From an archaeon (lineage in GTDB: Archaea > Thermoproteota > QMWL01), in assembly GCA_003661605.2 (NCBI GenBank), contig QMWL02000007.1:1-19667 (forward strand): DNA of 19,667 bases. The letters are read 5' to 3'. A model generated the notes under the pieces. That model saw only the letters and a program-made list of their open reading frames with translations. It was not told where the DNA came from and ran no database searches. A program made the translations under genes and the position numbers. Below, piece by piece: positions 6,376-13,897 of the stretch (position 1 is its first letter; the number at the start of each line of letters is the position of its first letter).

Positions 6376-7146
6376 GGCGAAGGAGGCTAGTGGAATTACG
6401 ATCCCGCAGAGGATCGGTATAGGGAGTCCTGGAAGCGCTTCTTCGTATCGAGTTAGAAAGATGGTTAGCGCTGCGCCGCCTGCAATGCTGATAGCAGAGG
6501 CTAGACCTAGGGAAAACCCATAGTGCAGAGCCATAGCTGCTGCCGTCGTACTGTAGAAGATCAAGTCCCCTCCTCCTAACCACAATTCTCCAACCTCGAT
6601 CCCAAGTCCTGCATGCTCGACCTCTACTCGCTCAGCTAGCCGAGGTAGGTAGCCAGTAAGTACTGCAATGCAGTCGTATATGGTTAGTAGTGCTACAAGT
6701 AGAAGTGAGATGCTGTATCCGAGTAATAAGGAGAATAGTGTTCCCGCCGACCAGGCGACTATGATGACACGTAGCGTGCTGTAAGGAGACGTGGTCGACC
6801 ATACGGCAATAGCTGCAGCTAGTCCGACGAAGAGAAGTACAAGAATAGAGCTAGGTAGCGACGATGTCGCTGCAAAGATTAGCCCATTGATGAGAATTGC
6901 CATAAATATGAGAAAAGAGGTCGCTAACGTAGTAAATATTCTGAGCAGCTGTGGATATCGCTTTACAGCTAGAAAGGTTAGAACTCCCCCTAAGACTATA
7001 GCGAGAAGAATGAGTAGCGACAATGTAATTGCTGATCCTGAAGCTGATGCTGTGGTTACCACCGGAACAGCTGGAAGTGCTACAAGCGTTGAAAGAACAC
7101 TCACCACTAATATTACCGCTACCGCTTGAACAATTTCCTTCCTCAC
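6370..7146 (-). CDS. Presenilin-type intramembrane aspartyl protease (A22-like)
   Basis: The 258-aa polytopic membrane protein carries the three hallmarks of the presenilin/signal-peptide-peptidase family in order. These are a YD motif in a TM segment (IYDCIAV, Y157-D158), the GxGD motif (LGGGDLIFYST, D194) and a C-terminal PAL-like motif (ALPGLPIPI, about 237-245). About eight or nine hydrophobic segments are visible, and the archaeal homologues have nine. The two aspartates are the catalytic pair that cuts TM helices of substrate proteins. It starts with GTG 7146, sharing one base with the stop of the upstream beta-CASP gene, so the two are co-translated. The substrate cannot be inferred. 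The PAL motif is the variant LPGLP rather than PALP. Confidence 0.86.
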   Translation of the reverse strand: MRKEIVQAVAVILVVSVLSTLVALPAVPVVTTASASGSAITLSLLILLAIVLGGVLTFLAVKRYPQLLRIFTTLATSFLIFMAILINGLIFAATSSLPSSILVLLFVGLAAAIAVWSTTSPYSTLRVIIVAWSAGTLFSLLLGYSISLLLVALLTIYDCIAVLTGYLPRLAERVEVEHAGLGIEVGELWLGGGDLIFYSTTAAAMALHYGFSLGLASAISIAGGAALTIFLTRYEEALPGLPIPILCGIVIPLASFAL

Positions 7147-8414
7147 TAGACCCTCACCTCGTCGAGAGGTTGGGGAGCGAGCGCTTTGAATCCCTCACTT
7201 TGCAGCCTACTTGCGAAAAGGGGGCAGTTATCCCCTTCTCCGTGAACAGGTAGTATTTTCGTTCTATCTTTACTCGCTACCTTTCTAACAAACTTCATCA
7301 ACTGATCCGCACCCGCATGCGCTGAGAAATCGAAGCGTTCGACTTCTGCTTTAACACGAACCTCCTTCCCCTCGACGAAGACTCGTCCGGTTCTAAGTAG
7401 AACATCCCCTGGAGTCCCTGGTATCTGATAGCTAACTAGGAAAATCGAGCTCTTTGGATCGTTCACTACATGTTTTAGGTAATACAGAACAGGACCTCCT
7501 TTAAGCATCCCGGCTGAGCTTACGATAGCTAGCGGTCTTTGACGAACAACCTCTCGCCTATCCCTCCAAGAACTAACCCAGTGAGCATAGCTTAACGCCC
7601 GTTTAAGCAAGTCTGGGTTTCGAACGAACTCTGTATAGCTTCGTATAATCGCACTCGCTTGCCTCGCCATACCGTCTAAAACTACGTCATACTCGAAGTG
7701 GTGCGCTGTTAGTATGCAAAGAATCTCCTGTGCGCGTCCAACCGCAAGTGAGGGAATGAGCGCAATCCCCCCTCGTTCGACAACTTCTCGAACAGCTTCA
7801 ACAAACCGCTCCTCCTCCATCATCCTATCTGGGTGATTTTCATTAGCGTAGGTAGACTCGATGATCAGAGCGTCAGGAATTGGAACCTGCGTATCCGCAG
7901 GACCGACTAAGCGTGTGGGGAGAGTGTTTAGGTCTCCTGTATAGAGCAATCGCTTTCCAGTTCGCTTACTCTCAACCAAAACCTGTGCAGCACCAGGAAT
8001 ATGACCAGAGGAGTATAGTGTTACCGTTAGGTTTCCAATATCAATTGGTTCTCCGAAATTAACAGGTTCTGCACATTCCATCAAGTTTTCTACTTCAATT
8101 ACTTCAAATGGCAGTAACGGACCACTAACTTTAATGAAATCAAGCAACAATAGTTTCATTAGAGATAACGTTACCTTAGTAGCGTATAGAGGAACTTTCC
8201 AGCTCGTATAGAGGATAGGAGATGCACCACTATGATCGAGATGCGCGTGTGTAATAACGACGGCAGACAAATCCCGCGGTCGTACGTGAGCTGGAAACCC
8301 TGGCACTGGCTCGAGTATAACTCCCATATCCAGTAGGATACGTGTACCCCCTTCTGATACCAGAATCGCTGATCGACCGATCTCCCGCGCACCACCCAGG
8401 AATCTTACTCTCAA
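7146..8414 (-). CDS. Metallo-beta-lactamase/beta-CASP ribonuclease (archaeal CPSF-like, no KH domains)
   Basis: The 422-aa protein starts with TTG 8414 (LRVRFLGGAREIGRSA). Motif 2 THAHLDHSG (H56, H58, D60, H61), motif 3 SSGHIPGA, motif 4 YTGDLN, the beta-CASP segment IIESTYA, VSSAGMLKGGP and the late histidine in LPVHGEGDN are all present, so the di-zinc site appears complete. The family includes eukaryotic CPSF73 and archaeal aCPSF1/aCPSF2 and RNase J. The absence of N-terminal KH domains and the size fit the aCPSF2-type, an endo- and/or exoribonuclease of mRNA 3'-end processing or decay. It precedes the presenilin-like gene and diverges from PAC2. The minus-strand TTAAAT near 8442-8447 lies about 30 nt upstream of the start and may be its TATA box. 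Confidence 0.92.
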   Translation of the reverse strand: MRVRFLGGAREIGRSAILVSEGGTRILLDMGVILEPVPGFPAHVRPRDLSAVVITHAHLDHSGASPILYTSWKVPLYATKVTLSLMKLLLLDFIKVSGPLLPFEVIEVENLMECAEPVNFGEPIDIGNLTVTLYSSGHIPGAAQVLVESKRTGKRLLYTGDLNTLPTRLVGPADTQVPIPDALIIESTYANENHPDRMMEEERFVEAVREVVERGGIALIPSLAVGRAQEILCILTAHHFEYDVVLDGMARQASAIIRSYTEFVRNPDLLKRALSYAHWVSSWRDRREVVRQRPLAIVSSAGMLKGGPVLYYLKHVVNDPKSSIFLVSYQIPGTPGDVLLRTGRVFVEGKEVRVKAEVERFDFSAHAGADQLMKFVRKVASKDRTKILPVHGEGDNCPLFASRLQSEGFKALAPQPLDEVRV

Positions 8415-8458
8415 TAGTGAGGGTGAAACTCTTTACTTCTCATTTAACGATTGGTGTC

Positions 8459-9160
8459 GTGAAGGTCGTCTACACAAAAGCGATAGAGCGTGAAGGACTT
8501 AGATATTTTGTAACAGGTTTTCCAGGTGTTGGCACTACAGGCTATATTGTTGTAGATTATCTAGTGGAGAAGACGCGCGCGGAGCGTATAGCCATCATCA
8601 AGCCAAAACATCCACCACCTTTTGTCGCGATGGCTAAACAGGGGCTTCTTACTCCTTTCGAACTCTTCGTTAGTTCACCGTTTCTATTCCTGAGGGCGGA
8701 GTTTTATCCAAGCCGAGAGGACGAACGACCTCTTTGCGAAACTCTAGTAGATCTGTTTGAAGAATTGGGGCTCGAGCAAGCCGTTTTGTTCGGTGGGTTA
8801 GATAGTGCATACTACCAGGGAGGCGCGCGTGTACGTCTAGTTGCTACCCGTGCGTTTCTAGCAAGATACCAAAGGCTTCCAGCACCTCTGCTTGAGCCAG
8901 GTCTCTTTGTATGCGGAACCCTAGCAGTCCTCCTCTACGAGTTCGAGGTCCGTAACCTTCCCGCAGTCTCCATCCTGCCTTATGCTGCGCTTACAAGACC
9001 CGACCCTCGTGCAGCCGCGGTTGCTATAAAGAAGATGAACGATCTGTTAGGAACCTCATTCGATGTTAGTGAACTTATCGAACGCGCTGAGGAGATAGAA
9101 GCCGAGGTTGAGCAGCGCCGGAAGGTCTTCGATACCGCGCGCGAGCACTTCTACGTATAG
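8459..9160 (+). CDS. PAC2 family protein (proteasome assembly chaperone-like)
   Basis: The 233-aa protein from GTG 8459 reads MKVVYTKAIEREGLRYFVTG, with the diagnostic GFPGVGTTGYIVVDYLVEK block, then PPFVAMAKQGLLTPFELF, the acidic EELGLEQAVLFGGLDSAYYQG and CGTLAVLLYEFEVRNLPAVSIL. This is the PAC2 (proteasome assembly chaperone 2) fold family. Archaeal members are assumed to act in proteasome or other complex assembly. GTG 8459 sits just before the conserved segment; GTG 8417 and 8423 are alternatives that would overlap the divergent promoter. The C-terminus is a charged helix (EEIEAEVEQRRKVFDTAREH). It stands alone between a divergent and a convergent neighbour. Confidence 0.88.
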   Translation: MKVVYTKAIEREGLRYFVTGFPGVGTTGYIVVDYLVEKTRAERIAIIKPKHPPPFVAMAKQGLLTPFELFVSSPFLFLRAEFYPSREDERPLCETLVDLFEELGLEQAVLFGGLDSAYYQGGARVRLVATRAFLARYQRLPAPLLEPGLFVCGTLAVLLYEFEVRNLPAVSILPYAALTRPDPRAAAVAIKKMNDLLGTSFDVSELIERAEEIEAEVEQRRKVFDTAREHFYV

Positions 9161-9168
9161 CCTCACAA

Positions 9169-10677
9169 CTACAAAGGAGGTTTGTCGCACACCTGTATCT
9201 GAACTCCCTTACTACGAAGCCGTTCTAATAGAATACTTTCAAGCGGATCACCGCTACGTACAAGGAGAACCTCACTCACTCCTTTTGCAACAAGCAGATC
9301 AGCGATCCATAAAACATCCTCCTCTGAAATCAAACAGTCTGCTGCTTCGAACTGAGATAAGGGATAAGTGTGTGCAATCTCACACGGTATGATTAAGAAC
9401 GGTCCTCCCCAGAGACAGACCTGATAGTCACTGGGAGGGTTTAAGAAAAACCGTTCGAGGTGCGGCTCTAACTTATCTGCTCTTAGGAGAAGCACTTTAG
9501 AAGTACGGGGGAACCACTTCTCCTTTAGAAACTTCTTGAATGCTAAAACCTCTGGTCTGTTTAGATCATCATGATCGTAAAAGAATAATCCTCTCCGCTT
9601 CCGAGTTCGAGTGAAAGGAATTAATTTCTCTGCACCTTCTACGAGAACTCTAAACGCCGCCTTTAATGCAGGATGGGCTAAGCATCGCGCTTTAGCGTAC
9701 TCCCATAAACGACCCTCTCTAATAGCCTGCCGAACCGCTTTCTCTTCTTGTAAGCAAATATTTAGGTTATGTAGAGCAAGAAGGCGTTCCCTCTCTGGTT
9801 TAGGCACGTCAAGCAGCTCCTTAGCTTCTGAGAACTTCTTGCAGATACTGCAGCTACATGGAAGTTCGACGAGGTCTTTAAGCCTCTTAGTTCCATAGGG
9901 AGTCATATAGCGGTCATCTCTCGCGTAGATTGCATATGCTGCTGAATCAAACGTATCGCAACCTAGTGCTGCAAAAAGCGCAAACACTATCGGATGCCCC
10001 GCTCCGAACAGATGCAGCGGTTTCCCATACGGTATCCTCTGTCTTACCACCCACACCATACGTGCGAGAGGCGCTACATTGTACTCCTCTAACAGCTCAG
10101 TAGGACTACCTACCGCGTACATGCTGTAATCTAAGGCTGCTGTCTGAGCTGCAATTCGATCAACGATGTGTGTATAGGGTCCTCCTTGAATAGGAGCGAC
10201 CCATATGCGATTATCGTCTTTTATCAGCGGTAGCGCTTCGACTGCACGCTGGTAAGTTGCGATAGCCGTACGCATAGCTTGTTCTTCCGAAGCATATCCT
10301 CCTGTTGGTACGTCGAGGATAACCGCTATATCTGATTCCAGTCTCTTCTGAAAAGCTATGATGCGTTCCTGATCGACGGAAATTGTACCATACCGAAGAA
10401 GCTGGTATGCCCCTGAATCTGTCATAACAGGAGATTCGATCTTAAGGAGGTTGTGAACACTAGTGCATTCTGGCGCGTTGCGGAGTATTAGGTACGCATT
10501 CGTAGTTACTCCTTGGAATCCAAGGTCTACGATTTCACTGGCGGAGACTGCGTTGGGTATGAAGGGGTTAACAACAGGTAAGAGCGCTGGTGTTGTGATG
10601 TTTCCTTTCCGGGTTTTTAACCGCCCTACTCGCCCAAGAAGGTCTGTAGAAAGAACCTCAAAAGGGTCTAGGATCAC
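9169..10677 (-). CDS. tgtA: Archaeosine tRNA-guanine transglycosylase TgtA (no PUA domain)
   Basis: This enzyme exchanges G15 of archaeal tRNAs for preQ0, the first step to archaeosine. The 502-aa protein has the catalytic acid in TDSGAYQL (D87), the nucleophile in FDSAAYAIYARDD (D244) and the zinc site CSCSIC (C274, C276, C279) with H303. After about residue 340 an archaeal C-terminal domain continues (PFLIIPCEIAHTYPLSQFEA), but a terminal PUA domain, present in many archaeal TgtA proteins, is not visible. The start GTG 10677 overlaps the Lsm stop as GTGA, so translation is coupled to the upstream gene. A separate PUA protein elsewhere may supply that module; this is inference. Confidence 0.95.
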   Translation of the reverse strand: MILDPFEVLSTDLLGRVGRLKTRKGNITTPALLPVVNPFIPNAVSASEIVDLGFQGVTTNAYLILRNAPECTSVHNLLKIESPVMTDSGAYQLLRYGTISVDQERIIAFQKRLESDIAVILDVPTGGYASEEQAMRTAIATYQRAVEALPLIKDDNRIWVAPIQGGPYTHIVDRIAAQTAALDYSMYAVGSPTELLEEYNVAPLARMVWVVRQRIPYGKPLHLFGAGHPIVFALFAALGCDTFDSAAYAIYARDDRYMTPYGTKRLKDLVELPCSCSICKKFSEAKELLDVPKPERERLLALHNLNICLQEEKAVRQAIREGRLWEYAKARCLAHPALKAAFRVLVEGAEKLIPFTRTRKRRGLFFYDHDDLNRPEVLAFKKFLKEKWFPRTSKVLLLRADKLEPHLERFFLNPPSDYQVCLWGGPFLIIPCEIAHTYPLSQFEAADCLISEEDVLWIADLLVAKGVSEVLLVRSGDPLESILLERLRSKGVQIQVCDKPPL

Positions 10678-11114
10678 GATCCGGATTTCGCTCGCTTAGC
10701 CTCTACTTCCTTCTTATACTCCTCATAAATTCGCTGAACCCTATCTGCGATAGGCGTGCCTGATCCCTCTATTACTCCTACTTCGCTCACTCGAACCCGC
10801 CCTCCAACTACTATTACACCCGCGTCACGACGGTACTCCACAAACTTATCACCGAAGATCCTGCGTAAGCGGTCAGCTAGCTCAGCGAGACTAAATTGAA
10901 CACCGGTCTGCCTGATCGTAAGTATCCGAGAACCAGGTAGAACTAAGCGATCTAACCGCTCTCCACGAAGCTCAGCCTCAACAAGCACAAGGTTTAGGGT
11001 TGTGGGATCAATAGCCTCAACCTTGCCTGTAGCCACATGTCCCTCCGTGGTAAGAACCTCTACGAACTTTCCGATCAGCTCAAGCAATTTCTCCTGATAC
11101 CGCCTTGCAAGCAT
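10674..11114 (-). CDS. Sm-like archaeal protein with C-terminal extension (SmAP3-like)
   Basis: Residues 1-80 form an Sm fold: YQEKLLELIGKFVEVLTTEG, then GHVATGKVEAIDPTTLNLVL (Sm1) and LVLPGSRILTIRQT (Sm2-like). Residues 83-146 make an extra domain (FSLAELADRLRRIFGDKFVE, then VIVVGGRVRVSEVGVIEGSG) like the one in crenarchaeal SmAP3. Sm proteins form ring heptamers that bind U-rich RNA; the role of the two-domain type is not well known. ATG 11114 starts at the fold boundary. It is the first gene of the Lsm-tgtA pair, which suggests a link to tRNA/RNA metabolism. A TATA box about 65 nt upstream implies a leader of roughly 40 nt. Confidence 0.88.
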   Translation of the reverse strand: MLARRYQEKLLELIGKFVEVLTTEGHVATGKVEAIDPTTLNLVLVEAELRGERLDRLVLPGSRILTIRQTGVQFSLAELADRLRRIFGDKFVEYRRDAGVIVVGGRVRVSEVGVIEGSGTPIADRVQRIYEEYKKEVEAKRAKSGS

Positions 11115-11176
11115 CGCAGTGCACAGTGCCCTTTGTTATTAACATTCACTTTCACTTTCGGATACGCCTCCCTGTC

Positions 11177-11188
11177 TATATAACTTTT
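11177..11188 (-). promoter_or_regulatory. TATA box for the Lsm-tgtA operon
   Basis: The minus strand reads AAAAGTTATATA. With the usual spacing, transcription would start near 11155, about 40 nt before ATG 11114. The leader contains a GTG exactly near that site that opens a 26-codon reading frame overlapping the Lsm start. Confidence 0.5.
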
Positions 11189-11230
11189 ATCATAATTAGC
11201 ATGAATACTTAAATTAACTAGATTCTGTTC

Positions 11231-11240
11231 TTTAAGTATA
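11231..11240 (+). promoter_or_regulatory. TATA-like box for the TFB-like gene
   Basis: TTTAAGTATA is centred about 16 nt before TTG 11252 and 22 nt before GTG 11258. The spacing favours GTG 11258 as a leaderless start. The 11115-11250 spacer thus holds two divergent promoters. Confidence 0.45.
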
Positions 11241-11251
11241 GTAGTCCCGAA

Positions 11252-12154
11252 TTGAGCGTGCAAAAGTGCAAACACTGTGGTGGAGACCTCATTTTGACCA
11301 AAGAAGGAGAATTGGTATGCACACGCTGCGGCGTCGTGGAACAGCCGTTCTTTCTTCAAAATCAACAACAGGTATCAGAGATAACAGCGCTGACAGATTT
11401 AGTCCGTAAGGGATCTACCTTCTCAGAGAAAGCTCGTCACATAACGAAGCACAGAGTGGGCGATTTAGCCTTCGTTCATAAGAAGCTTAGCGGGGGAACG
11501 TCGCACGATCCTGATGTAAGGGCTCTGTTAGCACTATCTAAAACATGCGCCGTATTAAACTTACCAGATGATATCAAATCTCGTGCTGTAATATACTACT
11601 GGTTAATGCGCCAAAGACCTCGCGTTAAGCGAATAACAACCCTCGTTCTCTCTGCTATGGCTCTCTACGCTGCTATAAAAGAACAGGTTCCTCCTATTCC
11701 TATTTCCTTAAATAAAATTTGTAAAATATATCAATCATTTGGTCATAGGGTCAAACCTTTCTCCGTGTTACGAGCAGGGACTTACTTCGGAAACATTATA
11801 AAATCGATAAAAAAGCTTAGACATCCGACTGACTATCTGCCTACTCTTGCATCCTTTTTGGTAGATGTTATACTGCCAAAATACAAAAGTAAAATGAGAA
11901 ACCTCCCTCCACGCATATACTATGAGATTATAGATAAGGCAAGACACCTCCTAGAAAACGTTCCTCGATCCATCCTTGAAGGAAGAAACTGGTATGGTAT
12001 CGCCTGCGCCGCAACCTTTCTAGCATTCTATAAAATGACAGGAGGAAAAAGACGCTGCCCCATTCCCGTACCAGAGGCTGCAGCTTTCTTCGGCATTCCG
12101 GAGTATTCGATGAGAGACTACATGCGCTTACTATCTAAGTACAGCACAAGCTAA
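11252..12154 (+). CDS. Transcription initiation factor IIB-like protein (divergent TFB paralogue)
   Basis: The N-terminal zinc ribbon CKHCGG...VCTRCG (C6, C9, C23, C26) is followed by a linker and two cyclin-like helical repeats (about 85-195 and 195-300; VITYYW-like helices, then GIACAATFLAFY and VPEAAAFFGIPEYSMRDYMR). TFB bridges TBP-DNA and RNA polymerase. The total is 300 aa, normal for TFB, but the B-reader/linker segment after the ribbon lacks the usual GPEWR-type motif and the cyclin repeats are weakly conserved. It is probably a specialised paralogue rather than the housekeeping factor. TTG 11252 is used here; GTG 11258 is equally possible. It neighbours the pilus cluster and its end overlaps the convergent pilin-like gene by 24 nt. 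Regulation of that cluster is a guess. Confidence 0.83.
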   Translation: MSVQKCKHCGGDLILTKEGELVCTRCGVVEQPFFLQNQQQVSEITALTDLVRKGSTFSEKARHITKHRVGDLAFVHKKLSGGTSHDPDVRALLALSKTCAVLNLPDDIKSRAVIYYWLMRQRPRVKRITTLVLSAMALYAAIKEQVPPIPISLNKICKIYQSFGHRVKPFSVLRAGTYFGNIIKSIKKLRHPTDYLPTLASFLVDVILPKYKSKMRNLPPRIYYEIIDKARHLLENVPRSILEGRNWYGIACAATFLAFYKMTGGKRRCPIPVPEAAAFFGIPEYSMRDYMRLLSKYSTS

Positions 12155-12586
12155 TAAATTTATAGTTTTATTAGAGTAAACTCCATGCACACTTATCTGT
12201 AATGTAGCATTCGGCTTCAACACAAGCTTGCTCGCGTACGAGCAATTACTGATAAATAGATAAATGATACAGCATTTATAATATAAATCTACATGATCTA
12301 GGACCTTTAATCTAATATCGCACTTTTCTCCATGGAACTTGGAGATGCTCTCCGCTATGTTATAAATTTCATCTAATGTTAAACTCTTATTCGTGAAAAC
12401 TACGTAGGTATATAGCTCATGCACTATATTTAACAGGCAAAGAACGCACCGGCATGCTTCCTCCTCTATATAGTATCTCAACCTTTGTTGTTGAATTAAC
12501 CAAGCATCAAAATTCACCACCAATACAACAATCATCAAAATGATAATTGCAGAAAGCGTATACGTTACACCTTTTCTTCTACTCAA
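12131..12586 (-). CDS. Small secreted/membrane-anchored prepilin-like protein
   Basis: The 151-aa protein starts with TTG 12586: MSRRKG, then VTYTLSAIIILMIVVLVV. The basic-Gly junction followed by one hydrophobic helix is a plausible class III (prepilin peptidase) signal with cleavage after G6, though no Glu stands at +5. The rest is an extracellular-type domain with six or more cysteines (CRCVLC, KCCIIY) and N-glycosylation-like NKS/NKT/NAT sites. The start overlaps the end of the upstream gene by 8 nt. It is the last gene of a five-gene minus-strand operon. It is probably a minor pilin or pseudopilin; the family is not recognised. Confidence 0.72.
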   Translation of the reverse strand: MSRRKGVTYTLSAIIILMIVVLVVNFDAWLIQQQRLRYYIEEEACRCVLCLLNIVHELYTYVVFTNKSLTLDEIYNIAESISKFHGEKCDIRLKVLDHVDLYYKCCIIYLFISNCSYASKLVLKPNATLQISVHGVYSNKTINLLACAVLR

Positions 12587-12992
12587 CGCAATACAACGTT
12601 ATTTCTACGGATAGCGTTGCATTGTATGCTGTCAGAAAGCATTTTGCAACACCAAAATCTGTTGGCTGATTTCCTATTAGGTGCTTACGAAAAGCTGAGA
12701 ATTCGACAACTCCCTTCGCCTTTACTATAGTTGCTATAGCATCAGCTTCACTAACTGCGCTATTTACAATCTTATGAAGTATCTGTACTACTGCTGCTTT
12801 ATCGCGTAATAGCAAGCTTTGCTCAAGATTGGTTATTAATCCCTGGTTATATGCACGAATAAGTAGCTTTCTCGCTATTAATTGTGCTTTTCCCTCTAGA
12901 ACTGTTGGACTGGGTGATAATGTCCAGACTGCAGCAATAACTAGTATCATTATTGCAATAATCGTATCTATTGTATATGCTCTTATCCCCAT
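12579..12992 (-). CDS. Small membrane-anchored pseudopilin-like protein
   Basis: The 137-aa protein starts with ATG 12992: MGIRAYTIDTIIAIMILVIA, an N-terminal hydrophobic helix after a very short head, as in archaeal pilin-like proteins. IRA|YTID could be a cleavage site but is weak. The soluble part is mostly helical (AQLIARKLLIRAYNQGLITN) with late cysteines (KCFLTA, LYCVE). The start overlaps the stop of the 33-aa gene upstream (ATGGGGATAA), and an AGGAG sequence sits directly before ATG. It probably encodes a minor pilin; it is not recognised by family. Confidence 0.7.
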   Translation of the reverse strand: MGIRAYTIDTIIAIMILVIAAVWTLSPSPTVLEGKAQLIARKLLIRAYNQGLITNLEQSLLLRDKAAVVQILHKIVNSAVSEADAIATIVKAKGVVEFSAFRKHLIGNQPTDFGVAKCFLTAYNATLSVEITLYCVE

Positions 12993-13084
12993 CTCCTAAC
13001 TCTAGAGATTACGCTCAATATTACAATAATCAACAATACTGCAACGATAGCATAACATAATCCAAAATCCACTACGTCATCCAA
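12983..13084 (-). CDS. 33-aa single-TM protein in the pseudopilin operon
   Basis: A short frame runs from TTG 13084 to TAA 12983-12985: MDDVVDFGLCYAIVAVLLII and on through VILSVISRVRRWG. It is an acidic head, one hydrophobic helix of about 19 residues and a basic tail, the charge pattern of a small N-out/C-in membrane protein. It overlaps the upstream stop by about 8 nt and the downstream ATG by 10 nt, and so fills what would otherwise be the only gap in the operon. The ordered TM layout and exact overlaps argue for a real gene; its function is unknown. Confidence 0.6.
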   Translation of the reverse strand: MDDVVDFGLCYAIVAVLLIIVILSVISRVRRWG

Positions 13085-13475
13085 CACTCCGATACGTTAC
13101 CCTTAAGCTATCTTGTATGAACATCACTTGAATCACCACCTCACTAGCAATCGGGACGTATAGAGTCTTGCTAACGCGTGCTATGTGAAAGCCAGATATC
13201 GTATGTTGTTTTCCGGTTAAGATAACAGTATATGATTTTATCACAAGAACTCCGGTATCTACTAGGGGGTCTGAACTCAGGACCAAGCTTGCATTTAATT
13301 GGTACTGATAGCATACGTTAAGCGTTAGACACACGGTATTTACGATCTCAACACCCTGCTGATAACAGACAACTGTTGTTATTGTTCTCAGGGGGATCAG
13401 TACGGAGATGGTGGTTAGTAACGAAGTTGCTAACCATAATACTGTAACATATTGGTACTTGATAGTACCAATCAT
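13077..13475 (-). CDS. Small membrane-anchored protein of the pilus locus
   Basis: The 132-aa protein starts with ATG 13475. A short cytoplasmic head (MIGTIKYQYV) is followed by the TM helix TVLWLATSLLTTISVLIPL. A beta-rich extracellular-looking domain follows (VLVIKSYTVILTGKQHTISG, then EVVIQVMFIQDSLRVTY), with cysteines at about 37, 49 and 55. Its start overlaps the upstream stop as ATGA. There is no prepilin-type cleavage motif, so it may remain anchored as a minor subunit or assembly factor. The family is not recognised. Confidence 0.68.
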   Translation of the reverse strand: MIGTIKYQYVTVLWLATSLLTTISVLIPLRTITTVVCYQQGVEIVNTVCLTLNVCYQYQLNASLVLSSDPLVDTGVLVIKSYTVILTGKQHTISGFHIARVSKTLYVPIASEVVIQVMFIQDSLRVTYRSVG

Positions 13476-13897
13476 GGCTCACACTGAACAATCTCTATCA
13501 CTACCAGCTTCTTTTCTATCAGATATCGAGAGGTGATTTCAATAGTATTATGAAGAGATTGCTGACATGCGATTCTACAAGAGACCGGGGTGCTTAATGT
13601 AGCTCTCTGCTCAAGCTCCAATCCCAACGGACTTTGGAGTCTTGCCTCTACAACTACGGTTCTCTGGAAACATCTTACCGTAGCCCAGGAGTGAACATGG
13701 AGCTTGCGCCTAGAAAATCCGTATTTCACAGATTCAAGGATCGAATGATTGAGAGTAGACAGAATAAGAGCAGTCTCTTTCTTTAGCATGTTTGACATCT
13801 CTACAGTTTGAAGCGCATAAGACCCCAGCGTAGCTATAGCAATCGTTGTAGGTAGTAAGGCTAACCACGTTATCAGCTGCTCCGTTGTCAAGTGCAT
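13472..13897 (-). CDS. Small membrane-anchored protein, first gene of the minus-strand pilus operon
   Basis: The 141-aa protein starts with ATG 13897. The head MHLTTEQLIT and TM helix WLALLPTTIAIATLGSYAL are followed by an amphipathic helix and a beta-rich region with cysteines (VRCFQR, VSCRIACQQ, VQCEP) that may form disulphides outside the cell. It lies first in an operon of five overlapping genes and diverges from the pilus ATPase operon across a 65-nt spacer with TAGGG repeats. It is probably a pseudopilin-like component; no family was recognised. Confidence 0.68.
   Translation of the reverse strand: MHLTTEQLITWLALLPTTIAIATLGSYALQTVEMSNMLKKETALILSTLNHSILESVKYGFSRRKLHVHSWATVRCFQRTVVVEARLQSPLGLELEQRATLSTPVSCRIACQQSLHNTIEITSRYLIEKKLVVIEIVQCEP

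Noticed and set aside
11075..11368. A 97-aa minus-strand gene spanning the Lsm/TFB spacer
   Set aside because: It runs antisense over the TFB zinc ribbon and through two promoters. Only its last 26 codons are considered, as a possible leader frame.
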